A DNA stretch of 24,444 nt from JBBQNY01 sp038330365 (GCA_038330365.1 JBBQNY010000034.1:1-24444); one strand, 5' to 3'; counted from the first letter of the stretch, positions 1 to 7,618 are shown. Program-made: numbers and translations. The notes: generated by a model from the letters alone, not told the origin.

Positions 1-16
1 CGCCAGCGCGCTCCTG
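1..16. repeat. REP-like repeat arm at the left window edge
   Basis: The first 16 bases (cgccagcgcgctcctg) match the core of the complete REP-like copy at 24299-24322, differing only at the last base of the shared block. Read in reverse complement this is the GGAGCGCGCTGGCG core of the common 'GTAGGAGCG' gammaproteobacterial REP class. The copy is cut by the window edge, so its outer part is unseen. Confidence 0.55.
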
Positions 17-39
17 CGCGGGTCTCATCCACCCCGCGC
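16..39 (-). terminator. Hairpin downstream of the DUF1232 gene, possible terminator
   Basis: GCGCGGG (16-22) and CCCGCGC (33-39) form a perfect 7-bp GC stem with a 10-nt loop, about 50 bp beyond the stop of the minus-strand gene that ends at 87. No T-tract follows, so intrinsic termination is uncertain. It could instead be a side effect of the adjoining REP repeat. Confidence 0.3.
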
Positions 40-86
40 GGTGGGCTTCGCTTCTGCTCTCATGGGCCGGTCGCAAATTCAACCCT

Positions 87-641
87 TCATCGTGCCGACG
101 ACTTCGTCCCCGGCGCAGCAACAGGGCTCTTGGGCGGCCGCAATCGGGCCTGCAGACGCTTGCGTTGGTTCGCCGTTTCGCGCGCCTGCTCGATACGCGA
201 CGATGCGTCCGTGTTGTCTGCGCCGGTTTCCCGGGCGCCCCGCCACCGCTCGAACTCATCAAAGGCCCGCAGCATGGCGCGCAATTCACGCAGCAATATG
301 TCCAGAAGGATCGCGTCGTCGAGGAGCCCGATGACTCCAATCTCGTCGGGAACAAGATCGTCGGGATCGGCAAAATACGCCAGCGCCCGCAGTACCGCAC
401 GCTGGAAAGGGTCGGGCATCCGCCATTCCTCGTCCTCCAGCATGCGGATGAGCCGGCCGACTTCCAGGATGCGCGAGCGCACGTACCCGGGAGCGCTCGC
501 AATATCGAGGTGGTCCAGCGCGTACCTCGCACCGTCGATGATGTCGCCGGGATCCGCACAGGCAGCGCGCTCTTCGGCCCTCGCCAGGGCCTCGCGGAAG
601 CGAAGCAGGTCGTCGTCGTCCAGGTGCAGGGTCACTCGCAT
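87..641 (-). CDS. DUF1232 family protein
   Basis: This 184-residue protein of unknown biochemical role carries the DUF1232 (YkvA-like) signature at about residues 92-111, PDDLVPDEIGVIGLLDDA, a short hydrophobic segment typical of the family. The N-terminal half is acidic and helix-rich, with many Arg-Ala-Glu residues, and the C-terminal 40 residues are basic and look disordered. The start at 641 was chosen because GAGGAG lies just upstream of that ATG, while an in-frame ATG nine codons earlier has no such site. It stands alone on the minus strand, divergent from the RhlE-like helicase gene with a gap of about 440 bp. DUF1232 proteins are often membrane-associated, but here there is only one weak hydrophobic stretch, so location is left open. 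Confidence 0.85.
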   Translation of the reverse strand: MRVTLHLDDDDLLRFREALARAEERAACADPGDIIDGARYALDHLDIASAPGYVRSRILEVGRLIRMLEDEEWRMPDPFQRAVLRALAYFADPDDLVPDEIGVIGLLDDAILLDILLRELRAMLRAFDEFERWRGARETGADNTDASSRIEQARETANQRKRLQARLRPPKSPVAAPGTKSSAR

Positions 642-1084
642 CGAGTTCTCCTCGTCTTGGGGGCGCACTGGACAATGTCACGTTGGCGGCAGGATGCCCA
701 GAAAGTACTGCGGCTGGTGGTTCGCGCCGCGCCTTGTGAAAGTGCGGGCAAGCTGCCGACGTCAGTCTGTGGCCTTCTGCCCTCCGCCACCCCCATGCAG
801 CCAAACGCTTGTTCCCCTCCGGCGTCGATGCAGACAGCAGTGGCGGAGTCGAACGCCGTCCGCTACCCTGTGCGCCGCGAACGCCCGTCTGCGTTGATCC
901 CTCAGGTCGTCGAACCCCGCGTCTCTTGACGCCGGCACCCTCGGCCTACCCGCACGACTACGAAGCGTTCGCCCGGATCCAGGTACTCGCCTGCTCCGCC
1001 ATCATCCGCTCGACGCACGGTATCCGGGATTGCCGTCGAGCCACGAACCGCTTCCTCAGGAAACGGTTCGCCTCAGGAGTTCAC
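642..1084. other. Long divergent intergenic region
   Basis: About 440 bp separate the DUF1232 start from the RhlE-like helicase start. No convincing coding sequence was found: the frames open here are extensions of the neighbours and lack family resemblance. It must hold both promoters, but I could not pick a clear sigma-70 pair. The only structured feature seen is the hairpin at 1044-1070 next to the helicase ribosome binding site. A long leader would suit a cold-inducible helicase gene, but that is inference. Confidence 0.4.
1044..1070 (+). promoter_or_regulatory. Leader hairpin just upstream of the helicase RBS
   Basis: CGAACCG (1044-1050) pairs perfectly with CGGTTCG (1064-1070). After one C-A mismatch, TTC pairs with GAA around a CTCAG loop. 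The hairpin ends 4 nt before the AGGAG at 1075-1079, and its loop side repeats the CCTCAGGA sequence found at the ribosome binding site. It could influence translation initiation of the helicase; this is inferred from position only. Confidence 0.35.
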
Positions 1085-2422
1085 ATGTCCTTCGATTCCC
1101 TCGGGCTTGGGCCCGCGCTGCTGCGCGCGCTCGACGACCAGAAATACACCACGCCCACCCCGATCCAGATGGCGGCCATTCCACCTGCTCTTGACGGGCG
1201 CGACCTGCTGGCCGCGGCCCAGACGGGCACCGGCAAGACGGCTGCTTTCGCGCTGCCGCTCTTGCAGCGCTACTTCGCGGAAGCATCCTCGAACCATGGT
1301 CGCCGACCGCGCGCACTCGTGGTGACGCCGACGCGCGAATTGGCGCTGCAGGTCGAGGCCAGCATCCGCGAATACGCGCGCTATCTGCGAGTTTCCACGC
1401 TCACCGTGTTCGGTGGCGTCGGCATGCAGCCGCAGATGGATGCGCTGCGCCGTGGCGTCGACATCATTGTCGCGACGCCTGGACGCCTGCTCGATCATGT
1501 CGCCCGTCGCTCGGTTGACCTGGCCGGCATCGAGGTACTGGTGCTCGACGAAGCCGACCGCATGCTCGACATGGGTTTCCTGCCCGTGATCCGGCGCATC
1601 ATCGGCCTGACGCCGCGCTCGCGGCAGACGCTGATGTTCTCGGCCACTTTTCCCACCGAGATCCGCGAACTTGCGGAACAGTTCATGCGCAATCCGCAAC
1701 AGGTGGCGGTATCGCGCCAGAACAGCGCGCCGGTCGCCATTGTCGATCGCGTGCATCCGGTTGATTCCGAGCGCAAGCGCGATCTGCTGATCCATCTGCT
1801 GTCGGAGGACTCGCGCCGTCAGACGCTGGTCTTCGCCCGCACCAAACATGGATCGGACAAGCTTGTGAAGCAGCTCGTGGCCGCAGGTCTCAAGGCCGCC
1901 GCGATCCACGGCAACAAGAGTCAGGGCGCCCGCGTGCGCGCGCTCGGCGACTTCAAGAATGGCCGCGTCAGCATTCTGGTTGCGACCGACATCGCCGCTC
2001 GCGGGCTCGATATCGAGCAGCTGCCGATGGTGATCAACTACGAACTGCCGATGGTGCCGGAGGACTATGTCCACCGCATCGGCCGCACCGGTCGTGCCGG
2101 TGCGACCGGCGTCGCCGTTTCGCTGGTCGCACAGGACGAAAGCGATCGGCTGCGCGCCATCCACCGACTGCTGGGTCGCGACATCGAGCGCGTCGAGGTC
2201 GAGGGCTTCGTGCCGCTGCGACCGCTGAAACTCACGCCCGGTGGCAGCACGCAGCGCAAGGAAAGCGCGGCGCGAGCACCGCGTCCCTCACGTCACGCCC
2301 GTCGTCCGCATGCCCATGCGACCACTCGCGAAGGGCAAAAGCCCGCGCGTCCGACGCACCAGCGGCCTTCGGGTTCCCGCGACGGACGCAGCCAGCGCCC
2401 ACAGCAGCCGCGCACGCGCTGA
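1085..2422 (+). CDS. rhlE: DEAD-box ATP-dependent RNA helicase, RhlE-like
   Basis: The 445-residue protein is predicted to unwind short RNA duplexes using ATP in the cytoplasm, in RNA turnover or ribosome assembly. The helicase motifs are in order: Q motif near residues 23-33 (TPTPIQ), motif I AQTGTGKT (45-52), PTRELA (82-87), TPGRLLD (131-137), DEAD (155-158), SAT (186-188), ARGLD (305-309) and HRIGRTGR (330-337). The last 75 or so residues are a basic Arg/Pro/Ser-rich tail, usual in RhlE proteins, and the length is close to E. coli RhlE. The start at 1085 has AGGAG 5 nt upstream; an earlier in-frame start would add 92 residues without helicase resemblance. A second helicase gene begins 9 bp downstream, so the two are probably cotranscribed. 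RhlE versus another DEAD subgroup is judged from the short basic tail and lack of an extra domain. Confidence 0.93.
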   Translation: MSFDSLGLGPALLRALDDQKYTTPTPIQMAAIPPALDGRDLLAAAQTGTGKTAAFALPLLQRYFAEASSNHGRRPRALVVTPTRELALQVEASIREYARYLRVSTLTVFGGVGMQPQMDALRRGVDIIVATPGRLLDHVARRSVDLAGIEVLVLDEADRMLDMGFLPVIRRIIGLTPRSRQTLMFSATFPTEIRELAEQFMRNPQQVAVSRQNSAPVAIVDRVHPVDSERKRDLLIHLLSEDSRRQTLVFARTKHGSDKLVKQLVAAGLKAAAIHGNKSQGARVRALGDFKNGRVSILVATDIAARGLDIEQLPMVINYELPMVPEDYVHRIGRTGRAGATGVAVSLVAQDESDRLRAIHRLLGRDIERVEVEGFVPLRPLKLTPGGSTQRKESAARAPRPSRHARRPHAHATTREGQKPARPTHQRPSGSRDGRSQRPQQPRTR

Positions 2423-2431
2423 GTTCTGGCG

Positions 2432-4294
2432 ATGACGAACAAGAGTGCGGTGACAGCGGTCGATCAGGCCCTCGGGAGTTTTGCCAGCCTCGGCCTGCCT
2501 GATGGGCTGCTGGCGAACCTGGCTTCCGTGGGCTACGAGTCACCTTCGCCCATCCAGGCGGCGACAATTCCGCCGATGATGCAGGGGCGTGACGTGGTGG
2601 GTCAGGCGCAGACGGGTACCGGCAAGACGGCAGCCTTTGCGCTGCCGGTGCTGGCGCGGATGCGCACCGACTCCCGGCGGCCCCAGGCTCTGGTGCTCAC
2701 GCCGACGCGTGAGCTGGCCATCCAGGTTGCCGAAGCCTTCCAGCGCTACGCACACGGCATGCCCGGTTTCAACGTACTGCCGATCTACGGCGGGCAAAGC
2801 TACGGGCCGCAACTGTCGGCACTCAAGCGCGGCGTACAAGTAGTCGTGGCAACGCCCGGACGCCTGCTTGATCACCTGGATCGTCGCTCGCTCGATCTGT
2901 CCGAGCTGAGCGTTCTCGTGCTGGACGAAGCCGACGAGATGCTGCGCATGGGCTTCATCGACGATGTCGAGAAGATCATCGCGGCGACGCCGGCAACACG
3001 CCAGATTGCGCTGTTCTCCGCGACCATGCCGGCGCCGATCCGCCGTATTGCCAAGACGCATCTGCGCGAGCCGGTCGAGGTGACCATCGCCTCGAAAACC
3101 TCGACTCTGGTCAGCACGCGTCAGCGCTACTGGATGGTCAGCGGCGTGCACAAGCTGGACGCATTGACGCGCATTCTCGAAGCGGAACCGTTCGACGCGA
3201 TGATCGTGTTCGCGCGCACCAAGGTGGCAACCGAGGAGCTGGCGGAAAAACTCTCGGCCCGTGGATTCAGCGCCGCCGCCATCAACGGCGATCTTGCGCA
3301 GCCGCAGCGCGAGCGAGCAATCGCGCGCCTGCGCGACGGGCAACTCGACATTCTGGTGGCAACGGACGTGGCGGCACGCGGGCTCGATGTCGATCGCATC
3401 AGTCACGTGCTGAACTACGACATACCCTACGACACCGAGAGCTACGTGCATCGCATCGGCCGCACCGGCCGCGCGGGGCGCAGTGGCGAGGCGATCCTGT
3501 TCGTGGCGCCACGCGAACGCGGCATGCTGCGCTCGATCGAGCGCGCCACGCGGCAGCCGATCGAGGCGATGGAATTGCCCAGCGTCGAGCGCGTCAACGA
3601 CCGCCGGCTCGAGAAGTTCAGGGGCCGCATCGACAAGGCACTGAGCGGCGATTCGATCGACCAGTTCCGGCAATTGATTGAAGACTACGAGCGCGAACGC
3701 AACGTGCCGGCGATCGAGATCGCCGCGGCGTTGGCGCGTGCCCTGCAGGGTGATGAGCCCTTGCTGCTGCGCAACGATCCGCCCGCAAGATCCCCGCGAC
3801 CCGCGACGTTCGAACGACCGCAGCGCACCGCGCGTGGGGCGCCCATCGTCACCCGTCGCGTGGAGGGCGAGAGGCCGCCCCGCGGACCCGATCGCGATCA
3901 GCGCTCCGCGCGCGGCGACGATTCCGACAAGGAAACGTTTCGCCTCGCCGTGGGACGCGAGCATGGCGCCCTGCCCAAGCACATCGTCGGCGCGATCGCC
4001 AATGAGGCCGGTCTGGAAGCGCACCATATCGGCCGTATCGAGATCGAGGAGCAGTTCACGCTCGTCGACCTGCCGCGGGGAATGCCGGAGGATCTGCTCT
4101 CGCATCTGAAGTCGGTGCGCGTCTGCGGCAAGCCCTTGCGCATCGAACGCTTCGATTCCGCACGCGCGCCTCGGGTGCGGGGTCCACAGACCCGAGCGCG
4201 GCCCGGTGATGCCGAACGCGCGCCCGGTCCACCGCCTGGGCGCGGTGGTGATCGTCCTCAAGGCATGACGAAGGCGCCCCACAAGCGCCGCTGA
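2432..4294 (+). CDS. deaD: DEAD-box RNA helicase DeaD/CsdA-like
   Basis: This 620-residue protein matches the DeaD/CsdA architecture and length (about 630 in E. coli). CsdA is a cold-shock helicase acting in 50S assembly and mRNA decay. The core has the Q motif (SPSPIQ, 37-42), AQTGTGKT (59-66), PTRELA (91-96), DEAD (165-168), SAT (196-198), ARGLD (315-319) and HRIGRTGR (340-347). A helical dimerization-like region covers about 385-440, a charged linker about 450-500, and a DbpA-type RNA-binding domain about 502-573, containing RLAVGREHGALPKHIVGAI and ending near CGKPLRIE. A basic Arg/Gly/Pro tail follows. The start is 9 bp after the upstream helicase stop with only a weak Shine-Dalgarno, so translation may depend on upstream ribosomes. 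Two DEAD-box genes in one apparent operon are unusual but both look intact. Confidence 0.95.
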   Translation: MTNKSAVTAVDQALGSFASLGLPDGLLANLASVGYESPSPIQAATIPPMMQGRDVVGQAQTGTGKTAAFALPVLARMRTDSRRPQALVLTPTRELAIQVAEAFQRYAHGMPGFNVLPIYGGQSYGPQLSALKRGVQVVVATPGRLLDHLDRRSLDLSELSVLVLDEADEMLRMGFIDDVEKIIAATPATRQIALFSATMPAPIRRIAKTHLREPVEVTIASKTSTLVSTRQRYWMVSGVHKLDALTRILEAEPFDAMIVFARTKVATEELAEKLSARGFSAAAINGDLAQPQRERAIARLRDGQLDILVATDVAARGLDVDRISHVLNYDIPYDTESYVHRIGRTGRAGRSGEAILFVAPRERGMLRSIERATRQPIEAMELPSVERVNDRRLEKFRGRIDKALSGDSIDQFRQLIEDYERERNVPAIEIAAALARALQGDEPLLLRNDPPARSPRPATFERPQRTARGAPIVTRRVEGERPPRGPDRDQRSARGDDSDKETFRLAVGREHGALPKHIVGAIANEAGLEAHHIGRIEIEEQFTLVDLPRGMPEDLLSHLKSVRVCGKPLRIERFDSARAPRVRGPQTRARPGDAERAPGPPPGRGGDRPQGMTKAPHKRR

Positions 4295-4335
4295 CCCGGG
4301 CGGTCGATTGGCCGTCCGTGGTATTTCAGCGCAGC

Positions 4336-4382
4336 GCCAGGAACGGACTTTGTCCCGGCTCCGCGCACTTTAAAGTCCTGGC
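4336..4382 (+). terminator. Inverted repeat downstream of deaD, possible terminator
   Basis: GCCAGGA (4336-4342) pairs with TCCTGGC (4376-4382), and ACTTT/AAAGT can extend the stem past a small bulge. It lies about 40 bp after the deaD stop. There is no T-tract after the stem, so it is a weak intrinsic terminator candidate. Confidence 0.3.
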
Positions 4383-4538
4383 CGGCCGCGATCCCGCCCC
4401 CTACTGCGCCAGTCGCTGTGACGGAACAGCAACTCGTGCTGGCACTGCCTGAACCTTCGTTGCGCAGGTGGGACTTTCCGGCTGCGCCAACATGCCGAAG
4501 CGTGGCAGCATGCTGCCGACCCTGAAGAGGAACGCACC

Positions 4539-4838
4539 ATGCACATCGTACGACTGCGTCTGACCGGATCGTCCGACGACGCGCGCGCCCTGATCGACCA
4601 GTTGCAGGGACTTCGCGGTATCGAGCATGTTGAAGAAGTCTCGGACCTGATGCCGCATATGGATGATCCCGACTCCAGCTCCGCCGGTCTCGCCAGCGAT
4701 CGCGGGCCCGGCATTCACTCGGTCGAGATCAACGCGCCTAACGCCGCTGCCGCCGAGCGCGTGCGTGACGCTGCCGAGGCCATAGCCTTCGATCTGGACC
4801 TGATCCTCGAATTCATCGACGAAAACGAAGAGGGGTGA
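4539..4838 (+). CDS. Small conserved-looking acidic protein of unknown function
   Basis: A 99-residue protein, strongly acidic toward the C-terminus (ending FIDENEEG). It opens with MHIVRLRLTG, then a helix-like stretch (DDARALIDQLQGL), a second strand (IEHVEEV), a polar DLMPHMDDPDSSSAGL segment, and a second strand-helix-strand pattern (IHSVEINAP, AAAERVRDAAEAIAF, LDLILEFID). The alternating strand/helix order suggests a compact ferredoxin-like (ACT-like) fold, but no family was recognised with certainty. There is no signal peptide or membrane segment. AAGAGGA lies about 8 nt before the ATG, a good ribosome binding site. It is separated from deaD by about 245 bp and followed directly by a strong hairpin, so it is probably its own transcription unit. 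Confidence 0.78.
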   Translation: MHIVRLRLTGSSDDARALIDQLQGLRGIEHVEEVSDLMPHMDDPDSSSAGLASDRGPGIHSVEINAPNAAAAERVRDAAEAIAFDLDLILEFIDENEEG

Positions 4839-4875
4839 GCCGACGCGCTTGCGCGCCACTGGCGCGCGCGTCGGC
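4839..4875 (+). terminator. Strong GC hairpin directly after the small acidic gene
   Basis: The hairpin starts at the base after the stop codon. GCCGACGC (4839-4846) pairs with GCGTCGGC (4868-4875); inside, GCGCGCC (4851-4857) pairs with GGCGCGC (4861-4867) around an ACT loop. A GCTT bulge (4847-4850) separates the two stems. No T-tract follows, but stability and position make transcription arrest or 3'-end protection likely. Its right arm overlaps the first unit of the tandem repeat that follows. Confidence 0.5.
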
Positions 4876-4961
4876 GAACGCCGGAAACAGGATGTTTCCG
4901 GCCGGATGCGACTTGGCGAGCGCATGGATGCGCAGAGCCTAGTCGCCTGCGGACGATCACC
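4862..4961 (+). repeat. Tandem ~100-bp repeat, unit 1
   Basis: This unit is nearly identical to 4984-5082, with a few substitutions and one extra base (gcatggatg against gcaggatg). It contains a perfect 9-bp inverted repeat, CCGGAAACA (4881-4889) and TGTTTCCGG (4893-4901), around a GGA loop. No coding signal was found. Confidence 0.85.
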
Positions 4962-4983
4962 TCCAACGCAACCGCGTCCATAA

Positions 4984-5082
4984 GCGCGCGCGTCGGCTCA
5001 CGCCGGAAACAGGATGTTTCCGGCCGGATGCGACTTGGCGAGCGCAGGATGCGCAGAGCCCAGTCGCCTGCGGACGATCACC
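4984..5082 (+). repeat. Tandem ~100-bp repeat, unit 2
   Basis: Second unit of the direct repeat, offset 121-122 bp from the first, with about 22 bp of unrelated sequence between units. The internal 9-bp inverted repeat (CCGGAAACA/TGTTTCCGG, about 5003-5023) is fully conserved. The remaining 100 bp up to 5181 show nothing recognisable. Confidence 0.85.
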
Positions 5083-5181
5083 CATAACCAAGCTGGTACG
5101 TGCGCCACAGCCGATGCCCCTCAAGTCCAACTTGACCACCAGCGCGGTGACGCGGCGAGCCACCGGATTCAGATAAAGAGA

Positions 5182-5324
5182 TCGTCATTCCCGCGAAAGC
5201 GGGAATCCATGGTTGAGTTGCGGTAGCGGGCGGACAAGCAAGGATGCTTCGCTGCCAGCAACTCGCGGGCGTCGTCCGCACGCTGGCGCCGAGCCATGGA
5301 TTCCCGCTTTCGCGGGAATGACGA
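5182..5324. repeat. REPIN-like pair: two inverted 31-bp REP-like arms
   Basis: TCGTCATTCCCGCGAAAGCG... at 5182-5212 is repeated in exact reverse complement at 5294-5324, flanking 81 bp. Each arm holds a small internal hairpin (ATTCCCGC/GCGGGAAT). This 'CATTCCCGCGAAAGCGGGAAT' motif is a widespread intergenic repeat in beta- and gammaproteobacteria. The pair has the layout of a REPIN, mobilised in trans by RAYT transposases; no RAYT gene is in this window. Confidence 0.85.
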
Positions 5325-5385
5325 GGGTGGGAGTAGCGCGCGAGTCCCCATCGAACCGCGCGTGGGAAACGGTCCGGACAGCAGT

Positions 5386-5468
5386 GCGCGAAAGCGGGGA
5401 TCCAGCTTTGTCGTGGTACCTGACAGCACCACCGGAAGTCGATTCCCGCTTTCGCGGGAATGACGAGG
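5386..5468. repeat. Second REPIN-like pair, left arm decayed
   Basis: The right arm (5441-5468, gattcccgctttcgcgggaa then tgacgagg) is intact and in the same orientation as 5294-5324. The left arm (5386-5404, gcgcgaaagcggggatcca) keeps only the inner part and has one substitution in the GGGAATCC block. The spacing between arms is much shorter than in the first pair. Confidence 0.7.
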
Positions 5469-5589
5469 GTTTGGCGTGGGACGCACGTGCAGGACACTCC
5501 TCCGCATCAACCCAGGCCCACGCCCCGCTGCACTGCTCCCCTGCGTGCGAGCATGCCCGTCACGCCCGATCCACCAGTCTGAAAACGAC

Positions 5590-6216
5590 ATGCCTGCAAA
5601 TCCGAAAGACGCCAAGCTCCCCAAGCAGTACGACCGCGCCTACTACGATCACTGGTACCGGCGCGCCGGCCTGGATGATCCGGCCCGACTGCGTCGCAAG
5701 ATCGCGCTGGCCATCTCTGTCGCCGAATATCACCTCGGTCGTCCTGTGCGGTCCGTGCTCGATATCGGTGCCGGCGAAGCGGCATGGCACGCGCCCCTGC
5801 GGCGCTTGCGTCCGGGACTTTCCTATCAGGCTTTCGACAACAGCGAATATGCGGTTCGGCGCTTCGGGCGCACACGCAACATCGCACTGGCGTCGTTCCG
5901 CGACTTCGCACAGCTTCGACCCTGCGCACCCGCCGACCTGGTGGTGTGCAGCGACGTTCTGCACTATCTCCCGACGCGGGAGATCGACCGGGGCCTTGAG
6001 GGCATTGCCGCGCTGTGTGGCGGCGTCGCATTTCTCGAAACGTGGACCGCGCGCGACGCGATCGAAGGCGACCGTGACGGGTTTTTCCGCCGCAGCGCAG
6101 CCTTCTACCGCAAGCGATTCGCGTCTGTCGGACTGGTCGACCTTGGCAACCATTGCTGGCTGTCGCCGGGATTGGCGGCGAGCGCATCCGAACTCGAGAT
6201 AATTCCTTCCGCGTGA
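5590..6216 (+). CDS. Class I SAM-dependent methyltransferase
   Basis: The 208-residue protein is predicted to transfer a methyl group from S-adenosylmethionine; the substrate is unknown. It has a Rossmann-type methyltransferase core: motif I LDIGAGEAAW (57-66), an acidic post-I strand with AFDNSEYAV (81-89), and the motif IV-like DLVVCSDVLHYLP (116-128). An N-terminal YDRAYYDHWYRRAG segment is typical of small Methyltransf_25-like enzymes. Start 5590 was chosen because the protein resembles its family from here; an upstream in-frame start would run into the REP repeats. The Shine-Dalgarno is weak. The gene stands alone between the repeat island and a convergent membrane-protein gene. Confidence 0.85.
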   Translation: MPANPKDAKLPKQYDRAYYDHWYRRAGLDDPARLRRKIALAISVAEYHLGRPVRSVLDIGAGEAAWHAPLRRLRPGLSYQAFDNSEYAVRRFGRTRNIALASFRDFAQLRPCAPADLVVCSDVLHYLPTREIDRGLEGIAALCGGVAFLETWTARDAIEGDRDGFFRRSAAFYRKRFASVGLVDLGNHCWLSPGLAASASELEIIPSA

Positions 6217-6291
6217 CACGCAATATGGGACACCAGTTCCGGAGCAGTCGGCGGCGGGTCGAGCTCGACAACGATCCGATAGGACTTCGGC

Positions 6292-7203
6292 TCATCGACC
6301 CGAATCGAGCTCGCGCGCCACCAGCAGATGCTTCGCGATGCGGCCGTGCACCATTCCGACCCAGCGCGCAACATGCAGAGTGAGGAAAAACATCAGGGCG
6401 CCGCCAAGCCACGCGAGCGGCCACATCGCCGGACCGAACGATTGAAAATCCGCGCCATCGATCACCAGATGTCCGTGGCCGGTGAACATCTCGACAAACG
6501 GCGCAGCGACCAGGGCCAGTGACACTGTCAGCCCGGTTACGGCGACCGTGAAGTAGGCGATTCCGAGTGGCAGCATCAATAAGAAGTACAAGAGGGTCGA
6601 CCAGGTCCGAGGATCGGTAAACATGCGTTTGATGCGCGTGAGCCACGGCAGGTCGCGAACGCTGTACAGCGGGCGGCGCGGCATGCGTTCACCGAGCATT
6701 GCCTCCACGATGCGCCCTTCCACGAGGGAGAGCACGCGCACGGAACCGAGGAACAGGATCACGAATGGAACGCCGATGATGAGCACGGCGAAACCCGCCG
6801 ACAGACTCGCCCCGGTCACGACCCAGGTGAAGTAGAAGATTCCCGTCGCCAGACTCAGCAGCATGTAGAACAGCGCGGCGTAGGTACGCGGCTCGGCAAT
6901 CACACCGAAAAAGCGGCCGACGAGTGACACCCGCGGGCGCGGCGGTGGCGGTCGCATGGCCCGGTCGACGCGCACTTCGGTATCGCGATAGATGTCAGCC
7001 ACTTCCTCGGGCGCGCCATAGCTCGACGCCACCTCCGCAATCACATCGGCTTCGTCGCGACCCGGATTTTCCGCCAGTTCGGCGCGCAGATACTCCTCCG
7101 CGTCGTAGAGCGCGTCCTGCAGCAGTGCCGCATCGGCGCCCCGCAGCGCCGCGCGTAGCTGTTCGAGGTACTGCGGGATCGTGCGCGGAATTGAGGGGTT
7201 CAT
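6292..7203 (-). CDS. HAAS-domain and sensor-like integral membrane protein
   Basis: The 303-residue protein begins with a HAAS/DUF1700-like helical domain (about 8-75: QYLEQLRAAL, ALYDAEEYL, SYGAPEEVADIY), then has membrane helices near 107-130, 135-156, 202-237 and 261-283. The membrane part resembles the 'putative sensor' family and contains an internal duplication: residues 98-134 and 192-228 share the pattern PRT...L.Y.LL.L..GI.YFT..VTG. Its ATG overlaps the stop of the upstream padR-like gene in an ATGA, indicating translational coupling. HAAS proteins are commonly encoded next to PadR regulators, and the pair is thought to respond to the envelope; the signal here is unknown. The start is firm because of the overlap. 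Confidence 0.88.
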   Translation of the reverse strand: MNPSIPRTIPQYLEQLRAALRGADAALLQDALYDAEEYLRAELAENPGRDEADVIAEVASSYGAPEEVADIYRDTEVRVDRAMRPPPPRPRVSLVGRFFGVIAEPRTYAALFYMLLSLATGIFYFTWVVTGASLSAGFAVLIIGVPFVILFLGSVRVLSLVEGRIVEAMLGERMPRRPLYSVRDLPWLTRIKRMFTDPRTWSTLLYFLLMLPLGIAYFTVAVTGLTVSLALVAAPFVEMFTGHGHLVIDGADFQSFGPAMWPLAWLGGALMFFLTLHVARWVGMVHGRIAKHLLVARELDSGR

Positions 7204-7565
7204 GAGGTGAATTCTCCGGTGAGGATGCGGTCGACGGAGTCGCGTGTCGCCTGCCAGCTGGAAGTCCACTCGGCGAGTACCACGCGACCCTGCGCGTTGA
7301 TCTGGTAGTAGCGGCGCGGCGGACCTGTAACCGAGGGCTCGACGTGGCTGTCGAGCAGCCCTGCCGCGCCGAGGTTGCGCAATACCGGGTACAGGGCGCT
7401 CTGCTTCCCGCCGAGCACCCCTGCCGCGACTCCCTCGAGCCGCTTCGCGATCTGATATCCGTACATGGGCTCTTTGGCGGTCGCGAGCGCCGCGAGCAGC
7501 GCCAGCGAGACGGTGCCGGCACTCAGCTCTTTCTCGAACTTGCGGATATGGGAGTCGGTCTCCAC
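7200..7565 (-). CDS. PadR family transcriptional regulator
   Basis: A 121-residue winged-helix DNA-binding protein. The PadR pattern is clear: LALLAALATAKEPMYGYQI (about 22-40), a recognition-helix region with GVLGGKQSALYPVLRNL (47-66), and a wing with GPPRRYYQINAQGRVVL (81-97). The C-terminal helix is short, as in the small PadR subfamily. The start is GTG at 7565, preceded by GGAG at about 7 nt. It overlaps the downstream membrane-protein gene by 4 bp. It probably represses its own operon through the palindrome at 7600-7618; that is inference from position. Confidence 0.92.
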   Translation of the reverse strand: METDSHIRKFEKELSAGTVSLALLAALATAKEPMYGYQIAKRLEGVAAGVLGGKQSALYPVLRNLGAAGLLDSHVEPSVTGPPRRYYQINAQGRVVLAEWTSSWQATRDSVDRILTGEFTS

Positions 7566-7599
7566 TGTTCACTCCGGTTGCATGGACTGAACACTAATA

Positions 7600-7618
7600 C
7601 TCACTTCACTATAGTGAG
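7600..7618 (-). promoter_or_regulatory. Candidate PadR operator and -10 region
   Basis: TCACTATAGTGA (7606-7617) is a perfect 12-bp palindrome, and CTCACT (7600-7605) with AGTGAG (7613-7618) forms a second overlapping dyad. The palindrome includes TATAGT, a good -10 hexamer, about 40 bp upstream of the PadR GTG start. A regulator bound here would block the promoter. No convincing -35 was identified. Confidence 0.5.

Noticed and set aside
2540..4282. A 580-codon open frame opposite the deaD gene, and a similar long one at 1073-2164
   Set aside because: Both are antisense to unmistakable helicase genes, have no recognisable motif and are expected in GC-rich DNA with biased third positions.
5182..5468. 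Possible CRISPR array
   Set aside because: Arms alternate in orientation, spacing is uneven and no cas gene is near; REPIN pairs explain them.
6258..6269. GTCGAGCTCGAC palindrome between convergent genes
   Set aside because: It lies between two gene ends with no promoter role and could be chance in GC-rich DNA.
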